The notes beneath the pieces were generated by a model, which was given only the letters and a program-made list of their open reading frames with translations, did no database searches and was not told the DNA's origin. 38,998 nt of DNA. Source: JANNFX01 sp031380225. Lineage in GTDB: Bacteria > Pseudomonadota > Alphaproteobacteria > Rhizobiales > Hyphomicrobiaceae. The stretch spans positions 1 to 38,998 of the forward strand of contig JANNFX010000177.1 in the NCBI GenBank assembly GCA_031380225.1, in the 5' to 3' direction. Below, piece by piece: positions 8,901 to 17,182 of this stretch. A program made the translations under genes and the position numbers. The stretch's first letter is position 1, and every line of letters starts with the position of its first letter.

Positions 8901-8940
8901 GCATCCCGGCGCCGAAAGCACCGGGATGCTATTCAGACTT
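8901..8940 (+). terminator. Intrinsic terminator after the small ORF
   Basis: A perfect 9-bp stem, GCATCCCGG (8901-8909) with CCGGGATGC (8921-8929), encloses an 11-nt loop containing GAAA. It is followed on the plus strand by TATTCAGACTTT. The stem begins 19 bp after the stop codon at 8881. The minus strand lacks a T-run, so it probably serves the plus-strand gene. Confidence 0.55.
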
Positions 8941-8955
8941 TCTGAGCCGCGTCCT

Positions 8956-10131
8956 TTACCGGTTGAACACGCCGGCCGGGTCGATACGGGTAACTTTGAA
9001 GATCGCGGATATCGCGGCGATGATGCACATGCCGACTGTCAGCGCGAACATCCAACCCGCAAGTTGCGGTGTCATCACAACGTTGAGTGTTGTTCCCTTT
9101 GCCGCCCGCACCACCGAATATGCGAGCCCAATGCCGATCATGTAGCCGATCAATGCACTCAAGATGGCTTGGATCAGAATAACAGCGTGGATATAGCCTG
9201 CAGATGCTCCAAGCGCTCGCAGAGTCGCGAACTCATTCAAGTGGTCTTTGGTGCTGGCGTAGAGCGTCTGGGCTACAACGACGACGCCGACGATAATCCC
9301 CAAAACCGCGCCTGAAATCAGCGCCATGCCCGCGCCGGTCTTGAACAACCAATACGTCAAGGAGCGTTCCCGGAACTGGGCTTGGGTCAGCACTTCCGTA
9401 TCTGGCAAGCGGGTTTGCAGTGCGGTTTTGACGGTCTCGATGTCAGCCCCTTCAGCGACTGTTACGAGCTGATACGTGGCCTGATCGGAATTGGCGTTGG
9501 TGAGCTGGCGGGCGCGAGCAATGGTTGTAAATCCATAAGGCAGCGTCGTGAATGAGCGAATACCTTTGGTGACGGCCGCGACGCGCACTTTGATGTTGTT
9601 GACCTCGGCGTAATCACCGAGCTTCTCAATACCGAGATCCTTGAAATACGAGCTGTCGATCGCAATGCCATCGGGGGCCGACAAGTCTGCGATAGAGCCT
9701 TGGTCGATGTCCCAGGGCGCTAAGCCGCCGTTGGTGTAGTCGAGACCAACGAGAATAAATGCCTTCTTGCCACCCTTTGGTTTGCGCCAGGCCGAAAAAC
9801 CCACCACCATCGGCTCAACGCGGCCGACGCCGGGCGTCGACAAAATCGCGTGCCGTTCGCGCCCGATTAAAAGCGATGGATCATCGAAGCTCTTGGTCCC
9901 GATCGGCACCACCCACAAATCCGGGGCAGCCTTATCGATGACGGTTGCAATGGTGCGTTGCGAGCCGAGGTAAAGCCCGCACTGGATCGCGACTAGAACA
10001 ACCGAGAACACGATCCCGATCAGCGTCACCAGCAAGCTCAAGCGGTCATGGAACAAATTGCGGTAGGCAATCTTCGGCGCCATTTTGACGGCCTTAACGA
10101 GGGGGGCAGACGAAGGGGCATAAGCAGCCAT
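8956..10131 (-). CDS. ABC transporter permease, FtsX/DevC type
   Basis: About 391 residues from the ATG at 10131; an in-frame TTG at 10146 would add five residues. The layout is that of MacB/FtsX-fold permeases. One N-terminal membrane helix (about 31-53) is followed by a large periplasmic domain (about 54-255) with the DLWVVPIGTKSFDDPSLL segment typical of DevC-like proteins. Three C-terminal helices follow (about 258-285, 308-340, 350-375), with the conserved EFATLRALGAS loop between the first two. Such permeases work with a LolD/DevA-like ATPase and often a membrane-fusion protein. Neither is adjacent here, so the partner must be encoded elsewhere or the gene may be a detached copy. The substrate is unknown. 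Confidence 0.88.
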   Translation of the reverse strand: MAAYAPSSAPLVKAVKMAPKIAYRNLFHDRLSLLVTLIGIVFSVVLVAIQCGLYLGSQRTIATVIDKAAPDLWVVPIGTKSFDDPSLLIGRERHAILSTPGVGRVEPMVVGFSAWRKPKGGKKAFILVGLDYTNGGLAPWDIDQGSIADLSAPDGIAIDSSYFKDLGIEKLGDYAEVNNIKVRVAAVTKGIRSFTTLPYGFTTIARARQLTNANSDQATYQLVTVAEGADIETVKTALQTRLPDTEVLTQAQFRERSLTYWLFKTGAGMALISGAVLGIIVGVVVVAQTLYASTKDHLNEFATLRALGASAGYIHAVILIQAILSALIGYMIGIGLAYSVVRAAKGTTLNVVMTPQLAGWMFALTVGMCIIAAISAIFKVTRIDPAGVFNR

Positions 10132-10268
10132 GGCGGTAGGATCCAATCCAAAATCTCTTGAACGTCGTCAGTCAGGTCTGCAAGCCAGTGAGGCCAGGAA
10201 ATCCATACGAGTGTGCGGCGATCTCCGGGTTTCGTCCAGAGACCGCCGCGCTCGAAACCATTATTTCC

Positions 10269-10937
10269 TTACTTTTCGCAGTCAACCGTCACTGTGACAC
10301 CAACCGCGGGGATGAACTTCTTGCAGCCCACGTCGTCACGGGCGGTCACTACGGCCGGAGCAGCGATTGCCGGGATGGTTTCGGCAATTGTCTCAGTGGC
10401 GGCAACCGTCGTCGTTGGTTCGATTGTGGCCACCGCAGGCACTGGATCGTTGGCAGCGACATCGGGCTGAGTGACAGTTGCCGGAGCTGCGTTCGCGGCA
10501 TCGGTTTCAACCTGCGTTTGAACTAACGACTTGGAGCCGCTGACCACAACCGGGGTTTCGTTCGACGCGACTTCGGCCTTGGTTTCCTTGACCGTTTCGC
10601 TGACATGTGAAGCGGACTTACGGGCCGGGCGATCCCGTTCAACTGAAGCCACTGTAACCTTGCGCTTTGACTCTTCCGAGTAGTGCTTTGGCTGTGGCGG
10701 AGGCTCGCGGCGCGCCGTCTGAACTGGAGCCGATTTCTTTTGGCATTTTGCGGTTGCATAGGCCGCCCCAGCATTCCGGCTGGATCGGCCGCCACCGCCG
10801 TGGGTTGGGGACGCAACAAACGAGGCCATCGGGCCGCCGAAGCCCAAACGGACGCCGTTAGCACTGGCTGCGCCAGCAAACGAGGTGGCCGTCAACACCG
10901 AGGCTGTCAGGGCGAGGATGATGTGGGTCTTGGTCAT
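10269..10937 (-). CDS. Secreted Ala/Thr/Val-rich hypothetical protein
   Basis: About 222 residues starting at the ATG at 10937, which has a good GGAGA ribosome site five bases upstream; the start at 10949 is less likely. Residues 1-26 form a clear Sec signal peptide with an AxA-type cleavage site (GAASA-NG). The mature part is low-complexity: a glycine-rich start, a basic Lys/Arg/Pro region (about 65-110), then a long Ala/Val/Thr/Pro-rich segment. A short C-terminal module contains two cysteines (GCKKF and DCEK). A third cysteine occurs in AKCQKK. I do not recognise the family. The Cys-containing tail might form a disulphide. It could be an envelope or cell-surface protein; no operon partner is evident. 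Confidence 0.7.
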   Translation of the reverse strand: MTKTHIILALTASVLTATSFAGAASANGVRLGFGGPMASFVASPTHGGGGRSSRNAGAAYATAKCQKKSAPVQTARREPPPQPKHYSEESKRKVTVASVERDRPARKSASHVSETVKETKAEVASNETPVVVSGSKSLVQTQVETDAANAAPATVTQPDVAANDPVPAVATIEPTTTVAATETIAETIPAIAAPAVVTARDDVGCKKFIPAVGVTVTVDCEK

Positions 10938-11080
10938 TGCCGTCTCCATCAGGGTTATAATTGGCGTATTCGCCTGTTTGATGGATTGGTTTTAGCCCTG
11001 CCCGGCAGCCCCCGCTGTTCCAGGGGTGACAGCTGTCTCAGACCTCAATTCCCTGAATAACAACCCATTAATTCAATGCC

Positions 11081-12919
11081 CTAAGATCTAACCTTCACAA
11101 AACTCCCCGGCGCATCTTCGACGGTTCCGAGAACCAAGCCTGGCGTACGTGCTGCAACTTGCCCGCCAGAATTCTTGGCGAGCCATTTGATCCAATACGG
11201 CCACCACGACCCGGCCGTCTCTTTGGCGGCGGCCAGCCAGGTGTCGAGATCGGGTTTCACCGGACCGCCGCCGGTCCAATACTGGTATTTGACTTTATCA
11301 GGCGGGTTGACGACGCCAGCAATATGCCCGCTGCCTGACAACACGAACTCGACCGGGCCACCGAACAGGCGCGCGCCGTTATAAACTGAGCGGGCCGGAG
11401 CGATGTGGTCCTCTTTGGTGGCCAGTTCGAAAATCGGCACGGTGACCTTCTTGAGGTCGAGTTTGACCCCACCCATGGTCATTTGACCCTTCGCAAATCG
11501 GTTCTCGTTATAAAATTCGCGCAGGTAGAACGCATGATTGGCCGCGCACATGCGGGTTGAATCCTGGTTCCAGTATAAGAGGTCGAACGGGAACGGCTTT
11601 TTGCCCAACATGTAGTTGTTGACGATATAGGGCCAGATCAAATCGCGAGACCGCATAACGTTAAAGACATTGGCCATCCGCGAGCCGTCGAGATAGCCGC
11701 GCTCGGCCATCAATTCCTCGAGCCCTTCGAGCTGATCATCGGTCGTGAAGAGCAACAGGTCGCCAGCTTCCCTGAAATCAACCTGAGTGGTCAGGAATGT
11801 GACGGCATTGAATAACGTCTCGCCACGTCCCGCCAAATACGCCAACGCGGTCCCGAGCAGCGTGCCGCCGACGCAGTAGCCGGTGACATTGATGGTCTCG
11901 GTGCCGCATTCGCGCTTGACCGCTTCGGCAGCGTCAAGCAGACCCTCGATCATGTAGTCTTCGAACGTCTTGTGGGCCAGTCGCTCGTCAGGATTGATCC
12001 ATGACACCACAAACACCGTGTAACCCTGGTCGACCACGTACTTGATCAGGCTCTTCGAAGGTCCGAGATCGAGGACGTAGAATTTGTTGATCCACGGCGG
12101 CACGATCAATAACGGCTGCTCATGCACGGTCTTTGTCGTTGGCGCATACTGAATGAGCTGCAGAAGTTCGTTCTGATAGACGACTTTACCCGGTGTCGTC
12201 GCCAGATTCCGGCCAACTTCGAAAGCTTTGGTGTCGGTCTGGCTTACCTTCAACAGGTCGCCCGAGGTTTCCATGTCATGGACAAGGAGCGACATACCCG
12301 TGACGAGGTTCTGGCCGTTGGTGGCCATTGTTTCGCGCACCACTTCAGGATTGGTCATCGGGAAGTTTGTTGGCGAAAAAGCGCTCGTGACTTGGCGGAC
12401 GTAGAATTCGGCCCGCTTCTTGGTTTCACCTTCGAGGCCCGGCGTTTCCGATAAAATCCCTTCGGACCACTGCGAAGTGATGAGATAGGCCTGCTTCCAA
12501 AAATCGAAATAGGGGTTCTCGCTCCAATCGGCGTCTTTGAAGCGATTGTCATTCGGTTCGCTTTGAACCAAAGGTTGGACGGGTTCACCCATCATCCGGC
12601 GAATGGAATTGTTCCATAGCTCGCCGTATTTGATCATGAGTTTCGTCTGCGCCTCGGCGAGGTGCTGGGGCTCATTGAGCCACATCTTGGCGACATCGTT
12701 GAGGACGCCGGCAGCTGACGAAACTTCGCCAGCTGCCGAATAGGGGCTCACTTTGGCGTCTGGGCGTCCCATGAGAGTGGAGACGGCCTTGCTACTCACT
12801 TCCATCAGCCGGACCATATTGCGTGCAAACTCCTCCGGGTCGCGCAGCAGATACGACATCGGTGGTGGCGGCATTGCAGCGGGTTGTTCGGCTGTCATAT
12901 CTGGACGTTTTGCGGACAT
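11081..12919 (-). CDS. phaC: Class I poly(3-hydroxyalkanoate) synthase PhaC
   Basis: Polymerises 3-hydroxyacyl-CoA monomers into polyhydroxyalkanoate on cytoplasmic granules. The 612-residue length fits class I synthases. The lipase-like box GYCVGG carries the catalytic Cys349. Asp504 (KEDHIAP) and His532 (GSGHIAG) complete the triad, with spacing nearly that of the Ralstonia eutropha enzyme (C319/D480/H508). The alpha/beta-hydrolase core begins at LLIVPPWINKFYVLDL (about 270-285), and the N-terminal 200 residues are the usual PhaC_N domain. The ATG at 12919 has no strong Shine-Dalgarno; Met8 is an alternative. No phaA, phaB, phasin, phaR or depolymerase lies nearby, so the gene stands alone, as it often does in Alphaproteobacteria. 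Confidence 0.96.
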   Translation of the reverse strand: MSAKRPDMTAEQPAAMPPPPMSYLLRDPEEFARNMVRLMEVSSKAVSTLMGRPDAKVSPYSAAGEVSSAAGVLNDVAKMWLNEPQHLAEAQTKLMIKYGELWNNSIRRMMGEPVQPLVQSEPNDNRFKDADWSENPYFDFWKQAYLITSQWSEGILSETPGLEGETKKRAEFYVRQVTSAFSPTNFPMTNPEVVRETMATNGQNLVTGMSLLVHDMETSGDLLKVSQTDTKAFEVGRNLATTPGKVVYQNELLQLIQYAPTTKTVHEQPLLIVPPWINKFYVLDLGPSKSLIKYVVDQGYTVFVVSWINPDERLAHKTFEDYMIEGLLDAAEAVKRECGTETINVTGYCVGGTLLGTALAYLAGRGETLFNAVTFLTTQVDFREAGDLLLFTTDDQLEGLEELMAERGYLDGSRMANVFNVMRSRDLIWPYIVNNYMLGKKPFPFDLLYWNQDSTRMCAANHAFYLREFYNENRFAKGQMTMGGVKLDLKKVTVPIFELATKEDHIAPARSVYNGARLFGGPVEFVLSGSGHIAGVVNPPDKVKYQYWTGGGPVKPDLDTWLAAAKETAGSWWPYWIKWLAKNSGGQVAARTPGLVLGTVEDAPGSFVKVRS

Positions 12920-13090
12920 GGACTTTGGAAAACCGATCTTAATTTAGAAGTACTTCGGGGGCGTGAAACAGACGTGACAATGAACCAATGACATTGCGCC
13001 TGACTGATCAGCCGCGCAAGGTCCGAAACAGGTTGTTCGCGTAAGATGCTCTTAGAGCGGAATTTGCTGCGGCGCACTTCAAACGCATGT

Positions 13091-13109
13091 GAGCGGCCTG
13101 CGGCCGCTC
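13091..13109. repeat. GC-rich hairpin in the phaC/aminotransferase divergent region
   Basis: GAGCGGCC and GGCCGCTC form a perfect 8-bp stem with a TGC loop, halfway through the 390-bp gap between phaC and the aminotransferase. No T-run follows on either strand. A second short palindrome, GAAGTACTTC (12947-12956), lies just upstream of phaC. Nothing else was recognised in this gap. Confidence 0.4.
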
Positions 13110-13311
13110 GCCCCGCCAAACTGGGTGGCATTCAGCACACTTTACGGGTGGGCAGGCAGAAGCGTACACACGCACTCGTCGTTAATTTGCTTGGCTTTGA
13201 GTCGGGCATCGTCGTTGTAAAGTGCGATTGACGTTCTTGATTTGGAGCGCTGTTGCGCTGCAATCAGCGCCGGTCACGCTCACAGCGCTGCCCGCAATCG
13301 AAAGAACGCCT

Positions 13312-14562
13312 GTGTCCGAAGACTTCCACCGCATCAAGCGCCTGCCGCCCTATGTCTTTGCCGAGGTGAACCGCCTCAAGGCAGCCGCCAGGGCGCGCGG
13401 CGCCGACATCATCGATCTCGGCATGGGCAATCCGGATATGCCAGCGCCGTCTCATATCGTTGAGAAGTTGGTCGAGACGCTGACCAAACCGCGCACGCAC
13501 CGCTATTCGGCATCGAAGGGCATCCCTGGCTTGAGGAAAGCTCAGGCCGGCTATTACGAGCGCCGCTTTGGTGTAAAGCTCGATCCGGAAACGCAGGTTG
13601 TGGCGACGCTGGGTTCGAAGGAAGGCTTTGCCAATATGGCGATGGCGATCACTGCTCCAGGCGATGTCGTCATTGTTCCGAACCCAACCTACCCTATCCA
13701 CGAATTTGGATTCATCATTGCCGGCGCCAGTATGCGCCATGTCAAAGCTGGCACTGGCGATGAATTCCTTGCCGCCGTCGAACATGCGGTCAAGCATTCA
13801 ATCCCGAAACCAATTGCGGTGATCCTATCCTATCCGTCAAACCCGACGGCGATGGTGGCCGACCTCGACTTCTACAAAGAAGCCGTGAAACTTGCTAAGA
13901 AGTTGAACCTCTACATTCTGTCGGACATTGCCTATTCGGAATTATACTTCGATGGCAACCCGCCGCCGTCCGTGTTGCAGGTGCCGGGCGCAATGGACTG
14001 CACGGTCGAATTCTCGTCTCTCTCTAAGACCTACAATATGCCGGGCTGGCGCATTGGCTTTGCGGCCGGCAATGAACGCCTCATCGGCGCATTGGCACGG
14101 GTCAAATCCTATCTCGACTACGGCGCGTTCACGCCCATTCAAGTTGCAGCGGCCGCGGCTTTGAACGGCCCGCAAGAGTGCGTCGACGAAATCCGTCAAG
14201 TTTACAAAACGCGCCGCGATATCCTGGTCGATAGCTTCGGCCGCGCTGGGTGGACCATCCCTCCCCCACCCGCAACCATGTTTGCCTGGTGCCCGATTCC
14301 AGAGCCTTTCACATCAATGGGCTCGGTTGAGTTTGCCAAAATCCTCATCGAAAAAGCCGACCTTGCTGTGTCGCCGGGGCTTGGCTTCGGCGAATACGGG
14401 GAAGGCTTTGTCCGCATTGCGCTGGTTGAAAACGAGCAACGCATTCGCCAAGCCGCGCGCTCGGTCAAAAAATTGTTCGCGGACATGGCGCCGCCGGTGC
14501 ATATGGAGCCCGCGGCCGCCGATGCACGTCACCAGAAGCGAGTGGCCGGAAAAGCGAAATAA
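13312..14562 (+). CDS. AlaC-like class I/II aminotransferase
   Basis: A pyridoxal-phosphate aminotransferase of about 416 residues. The N-terminus, FHRIKRLPPYVFAEVNRLK, matches the start of E. coli AlaC-type glutamate-pyruvate aminotransferases. I therefore place the start at the GTG at 13312 rather than at 13222. The GMGNPD substrate motif lies near 37-42, YPSNPTA near 174-180, and the PLP-binding Lys239 in SSLSKTYNMPGWRIGF. In Alphaproteobacteria this orthologue is frequently annotated LL-diaminopimelate or aspartate aminotransferase; sequence alone does not settle the substrate. It lies 22 bp before hom on the same strand, so co-transcription and a role in alanine or aspartate-family metabolism are likely. 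Confidence 0.88.
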   Translation: MSEDFHRIKRLPPYVFAEVNRLKAAARARGADIIDLGMGNPDMPAPSHIVEKLVETLTKPRTHRYSASKGIPGLRKAQAGYYERRFGVKLDPETQVVATLGSKEGFANMAMAITAPGDVVIVPNPTYPIHEFGFIIAGASMRHVKAGTGDEFLAAVEHAVKHSIPKPIAVILSYPSNPTAMVADLDFYKEAVKLAKKLNLYILSDIAYSELYFDGNPPPSVLQVPGAMDCTVEFSSLSKTYNMPGWRIGFAAGNERLIGALARVKSYLDYGAFTPIQVAAAAALNGPQECVDEIRQVYKTRRDILVDSFGRAGWTIPPPPATMFAWCPIPEPFTSMGSVEFAKILIEKADLAVSPGLGFGEYGEGFVRIALVENEQRIRQAARSVKKLFADMAPPVHMEPAAADARHQKRVAGKAK

Positions 14563-14584
14563 CTCATGAGCGTACGTCCTCCCC

Positions 14585-15913
14585 ATGCATAAACCCTTGA
14601 GAATTGGCATCGCAGGCCTCGGCACGGTTGGCGGTGGACTGCTGGACTTGCTTGAAACGCATGGAAACTGGCTTGGAGATATCGCCGGCCGCCCGATCGA
14701 AGTGACGGGCGTTGCCGCCAAATCGCAGGCGGAGCAGCGCGGCCCGGTTGCAACCAAGGCTAAGTTCTTCGCCAACCCGGTCGACCTGGCGAAAGACCCG
14801 TCCATTGACGTGTTTGTGGAACTCATGGGCGGCGAGGGTGGTATTGCGAAGGCGTCGGTCGAAGCCGCGCTCGCGGCTGGGAAGCACGTCGTGACCGCCA
14901 ACAAGGCGTTGCTGGCACACCATGGCTTCGACCTCGCGCGGCGCGCGGAGGAAGCACAGGTTGCGCTCAATTTCGAGGCCGCCGTCGCCGGTGGAATTCC
15001 GGTCATCAAGACATTGCGCGAAGCGCTTGGCGCCAACGAGATTCAACGCGTCTATGGCATCTTGAATGGCACCTGCAATTTCATTCTGACCAAGATGCAA
15101 ACCGAGAAGCGCGCGTTTGAGGATGTTCTCAAGGAAGCGCAGAAGCTCGGCTATGCAGAAGCCGATCCGACCTTCGACATCGGCGGCTTCGACACAGCGC
15201 ATAAACTCGCACTTCTGACGAGCCTCGCGTTTTCGACACGTGTTGCACTCGATGCCATTCATATCGAAGGCATCCAGTCGATCACCGCCGAAGATATCGA
15301 GGCGGCGGATAGTCTTGGCTACCGCATCAAACTTTTGGGCGTCGCTGTCGAAACGGAAAACGGCATTCTGGCACGCGTGTCGCCCTGTCTCGTGGACAAG
15401 AACACGGCCATTGCGGGAGTCTCGGGTGTCACCAATGCCGTTGCGGTCGACGGAGACTTTTCGGGCAATATTCTGCTGGTCGGCGCCGGAGCCGGCGCGC
15501 GAGCGACGGCGTCCGCGGTTGCCAGCGACATCATCGACATCGCGCGCGGGTCGGTTGTGCCGCCCTTTGTGGTGCCGGCGCAGCAATTGAAGCCGCATGT
15601 GGCCGCCGCGGTCTCCTCGAATTACGGGTCGTATTATGTCCGGCTAAAACTGATGGACGAACCGGGCGTCATGGGGGCGATCGCGACGCGCATGGGCGGA
15701 CACGGGATTTCGCTTGAAAGCATCGTGCAACACAAACCAGCTGCCGCCAACCCCGCGAGTGAACCCGGACAACCTCCAGCAAAGTCGCCGGTATCGGTCA
15801 TCATCATCACGCATGAGGCGGGGGAAGCCGCGGTGCGCGCCGCGCTTTCCGAAATCGAAAGTGACGGCCGGGTCACCGAGCGCCCGCAAATGATTAGAAT
15901 TGAAACGCTGTAG
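14585..15913 (+). CDS. hom: Homoserine dehydrogenase
   Basis: Reduces aspartate semialdehyde to homoserine with NAD(P)H, the branch point to threonine and methionine. The 442 residues hold a nucleotide-binding GLGTVGGG motif (11-18), the catalytic domain with NFEAAVAGGIPVIKTLREAL and GILNGTCNFILTKM (about 128-180), and EADPTFDIGGFDTAHKLALL near 195-214. A C-terminal ACT domain (about 355-440) begins with YYVRLKLMDEPGVMGAIA and would mediate feedback control by threonine. The aminotransferase-hom order followed by glpX is a conserved arrangement in Hyphomicrobiales. The ribosome site before the ATG at 14585 is poor. A palindromic repeat begins just after the stop codon. Confidence 0.96.
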   Translation: MHKPLRIGIAGLGTVGGGLLDLLETHGNWLGDIAGRPIEVTGVAAKSQAEQRGPVATKAKFFANPVDLAKDPSIDVFVELMGGEGGIAKASVEAALAAGKHVVTANKALLAHHGFDLARRAEEAQVALNFEAAVAGGIPVIKTLREALGANEIQRVYGILNGTCNFILTKMQTEKRAFEDVLKEAQKLGYAEADPTFDIGGFDTAHKLALLTSLAFSTRVALDAIHIEGIQSITAEDIEAADSLGYRIKLLGVAVETENGILARVSPCLVDKNTAIAGVSGVTNAVAVDGDFSGNILLVGAGAGARATASAVASDIIDIARGSVVPPFVVPAQQLKPHVAAAVSSNYGSYYVRLKLMDEPGVMGAIATRMGGHGISLESIVQHKPAAANPASEPGQPPAKSPVSVIIITHEAGEAAVRAALSEIESDGRVTERPQMIRIETL

Positions 15914-15916
15914 GAC

Positions 15917-16054
15917 TGTAGGTTGGGTTAGGCGCGCCTTGCACTTGCGCGCCGTAACCCAACATCTTGAAACGGGTGGAGACACGTTGGGTTACGCGCG
16001 GATCGGACATCGAAACTCGAAATCGAAATCAGGGCCGGGCTAACCCAACCTACA
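15917..16054. repeat. REP-like palindromic element between hom and glpX
   Basis: The outer arms TGTAGGTTGGGTTAG (15917-15931) and CTAACCCAACCTACA (16040-16054) are perfect 15-bp inverted copies. Inside, 15923-15937 pairs with 15947-15962 (15 bp plus one bulged base) to form a strong hairpin containing GGCGCGC/GCGCGCC. A further half-copy, GTTGGGTTACGCGCG, lies at 15986-16000. The GTAGGTTGGGTTAG core ending in TAACCCAAC resembles dispersed extragenic palindromes common in proteobacteria. No transposase is present here. The hairpins could also stabilise or end the hom transcript, but there is no T-run. Confidence 0.75.
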
Positions 16055-16119
16055 CGTGACGGCCGCTTCCTCTCCGGAATGGACGGGGAGAGGGGAATCT
16101 AATTGGGAAGGACTAGACA

Positions 16120-17106
16120 ATGAGCAACGCCCGGAACGGCGGCTTGGACCGCGTACTCGTGCTGGAAGTCGGACGCGTCACCGAAGCCGCGGCCATCGCC
16201 GCAGCCCGCCTGCGCGGACGCGGCAATGAGAAAGCCGCCGACAAAGCCGCGGTCGATGCCATGCGCCGCGAATTGGCTAGCCTGAACATCAACGGCACTG
16301 TCGTCATTGGCGAAGGCGAAATGGACGAAGCGCCGATGCTGTTCATCGGTGAAAAAGTCGGCACCGGAAATGGTCCAGACGTCGATATCGCCGTCGATCC
16401 GTTAGAAGGCACAACGATTTGCGCCAAGTCGATGCCGAACGCGCTGGCCGTGCTCGCCATCTCGGAAAAGGGCGGCTTGCTGCACGCGCCCGATATGTAC
16501 ATGGACAAGATCGCCATCGGTCCGGGGTACCCGCAAGGCATCGTCCATCTCGATCAAAGCACGGGCGATAACATTCGCGCCCTCGCCAAAGCCAAAGGCG
16601 TGCCAATTTCTGAAATCACGGCCTGCATTCTGGATCGCCCGCGCCATGCCGGCATCATCAGAGCCGTGCGCGAAGCCGGCGCCGCCGTGCGGCTCATTCC
16701 CGACGGCGACATCGCCGGTGTGATCTGGACCGTGGATGCGAAAGAAACTGGCATCGATATTTATCTGGGCTCTGGCGGGGCTCCAGAAGGAGTGCTCGCC
16801 GCGGCGGCACTGCGCTGCACCGGCGGGCAAATTCAGGGCCGCCTGATGGCATCGAATGACGACGAACGCAGACGCGCTGCCAGCATGGGCATCAGCGACC
16901 TCAATCGCATTTTCACAATGGAAGACATGGCCTCGGCCGACGTTATTTTTTCGGCGACCGGCGTCACCGACGGCTCACTGTTGGATGGCGTCAAATTCCG
17001 CGGCGACTTTGCGGAAACTGAAACCGTCGTCATGCGCGCCAAAACCGGCACAGTCCGCCGTATCAAAACCTCGTTCCGCAATATCGGCGCGCGATTCCCG
17101 GCTTAA
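16120..17106 (+). CDS. glpX: Class II fructose-1,6-bisphosphatase GlpX
   Basis: Hydrolyses fructose-1,6-bisphosphate to fructose-6-phosphate in gluconeogenesis. The 328-residue length is standard. The metal-binding motifs GEGEMDEAPM (64-73) and DPLEGTT (93-99) are intact, and the ATGVTDG motif near 280-286 is conserved in the family. The start at 16120 has a strong GGAAGGA ribosome site. It follows the REP-like element after hom on the same strand, so it may be partly separated from the aminotransferase-hom transcript. Confidence 0.96.
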   Translation: MSNARNGGLDRVLVLEVGRVTEAAAIAAARLRGRGNEKAADKAAVDAMRRELASLNINGTVVIGEGEMDEAPMLFIGEKVGTGNGPDVDIAVDPLEGTTICAKSMPNALAVLAISEKGGLLHAPDMYMDKIAIGPGYPQGIVHLDQSTGDNIRALAKAKGVPISEITACILDRPRHAGIIRAVREAGAAVRLIPDGDIAGVIWTVDAKETGIDIYLGSGGAPEGVLAAAALRCTGGQIQGRLMASNDDERRRAASMGISDLNRIFTMEDMASADVIFSATGVTDGSLLDGVKFRGDFAETETVVMRAKTGTVRRIKTSFRNIGARFPA

Positions 17107-17112
17107 AGGACC

Positions 17113-17142
17113 TTCACTTTACTCTACCCTACAGCGTATAGT
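17113..17142 (+). promoter_or_regulatory. Candidate sigma-70 promoter for the cytochrome b gene
   Basis: TTCACT (17113-17118) and TATAGT (17137-17142, five of six -10 positions) are 18 bp apart in the glpX-cytochrome b gap. The predicted transcript start is about 35 bp before the ATG at 17183. Confidence 0.35.
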
Positions 17143-17182
17143 TCTGAAGAACGAGCCCCTCTCTTGGACATGGACCGCAGTC

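Noticed and set aside
8650..8904. Minus-strand ORF overlapping the small plus-strand ORF
   Set aside because: No ribosome site or promoter; all flanking signals favour the plus strand.
10228..10259. Inverted repeat GGTTTCG/CGAAACC downstream of the secreted protein gene
   Set aside because: 18-bp spacer and no T-run on the minus strand; not convincing as a terminator and no other role evident.
16856..17182. Upstream extension of the cytochrome b reading frame inside glpX
   Set aside because: It overlaps conserved glpX coding sequence in another frame and has no membrane or haem features; the ATG at 17183 fits the family start.
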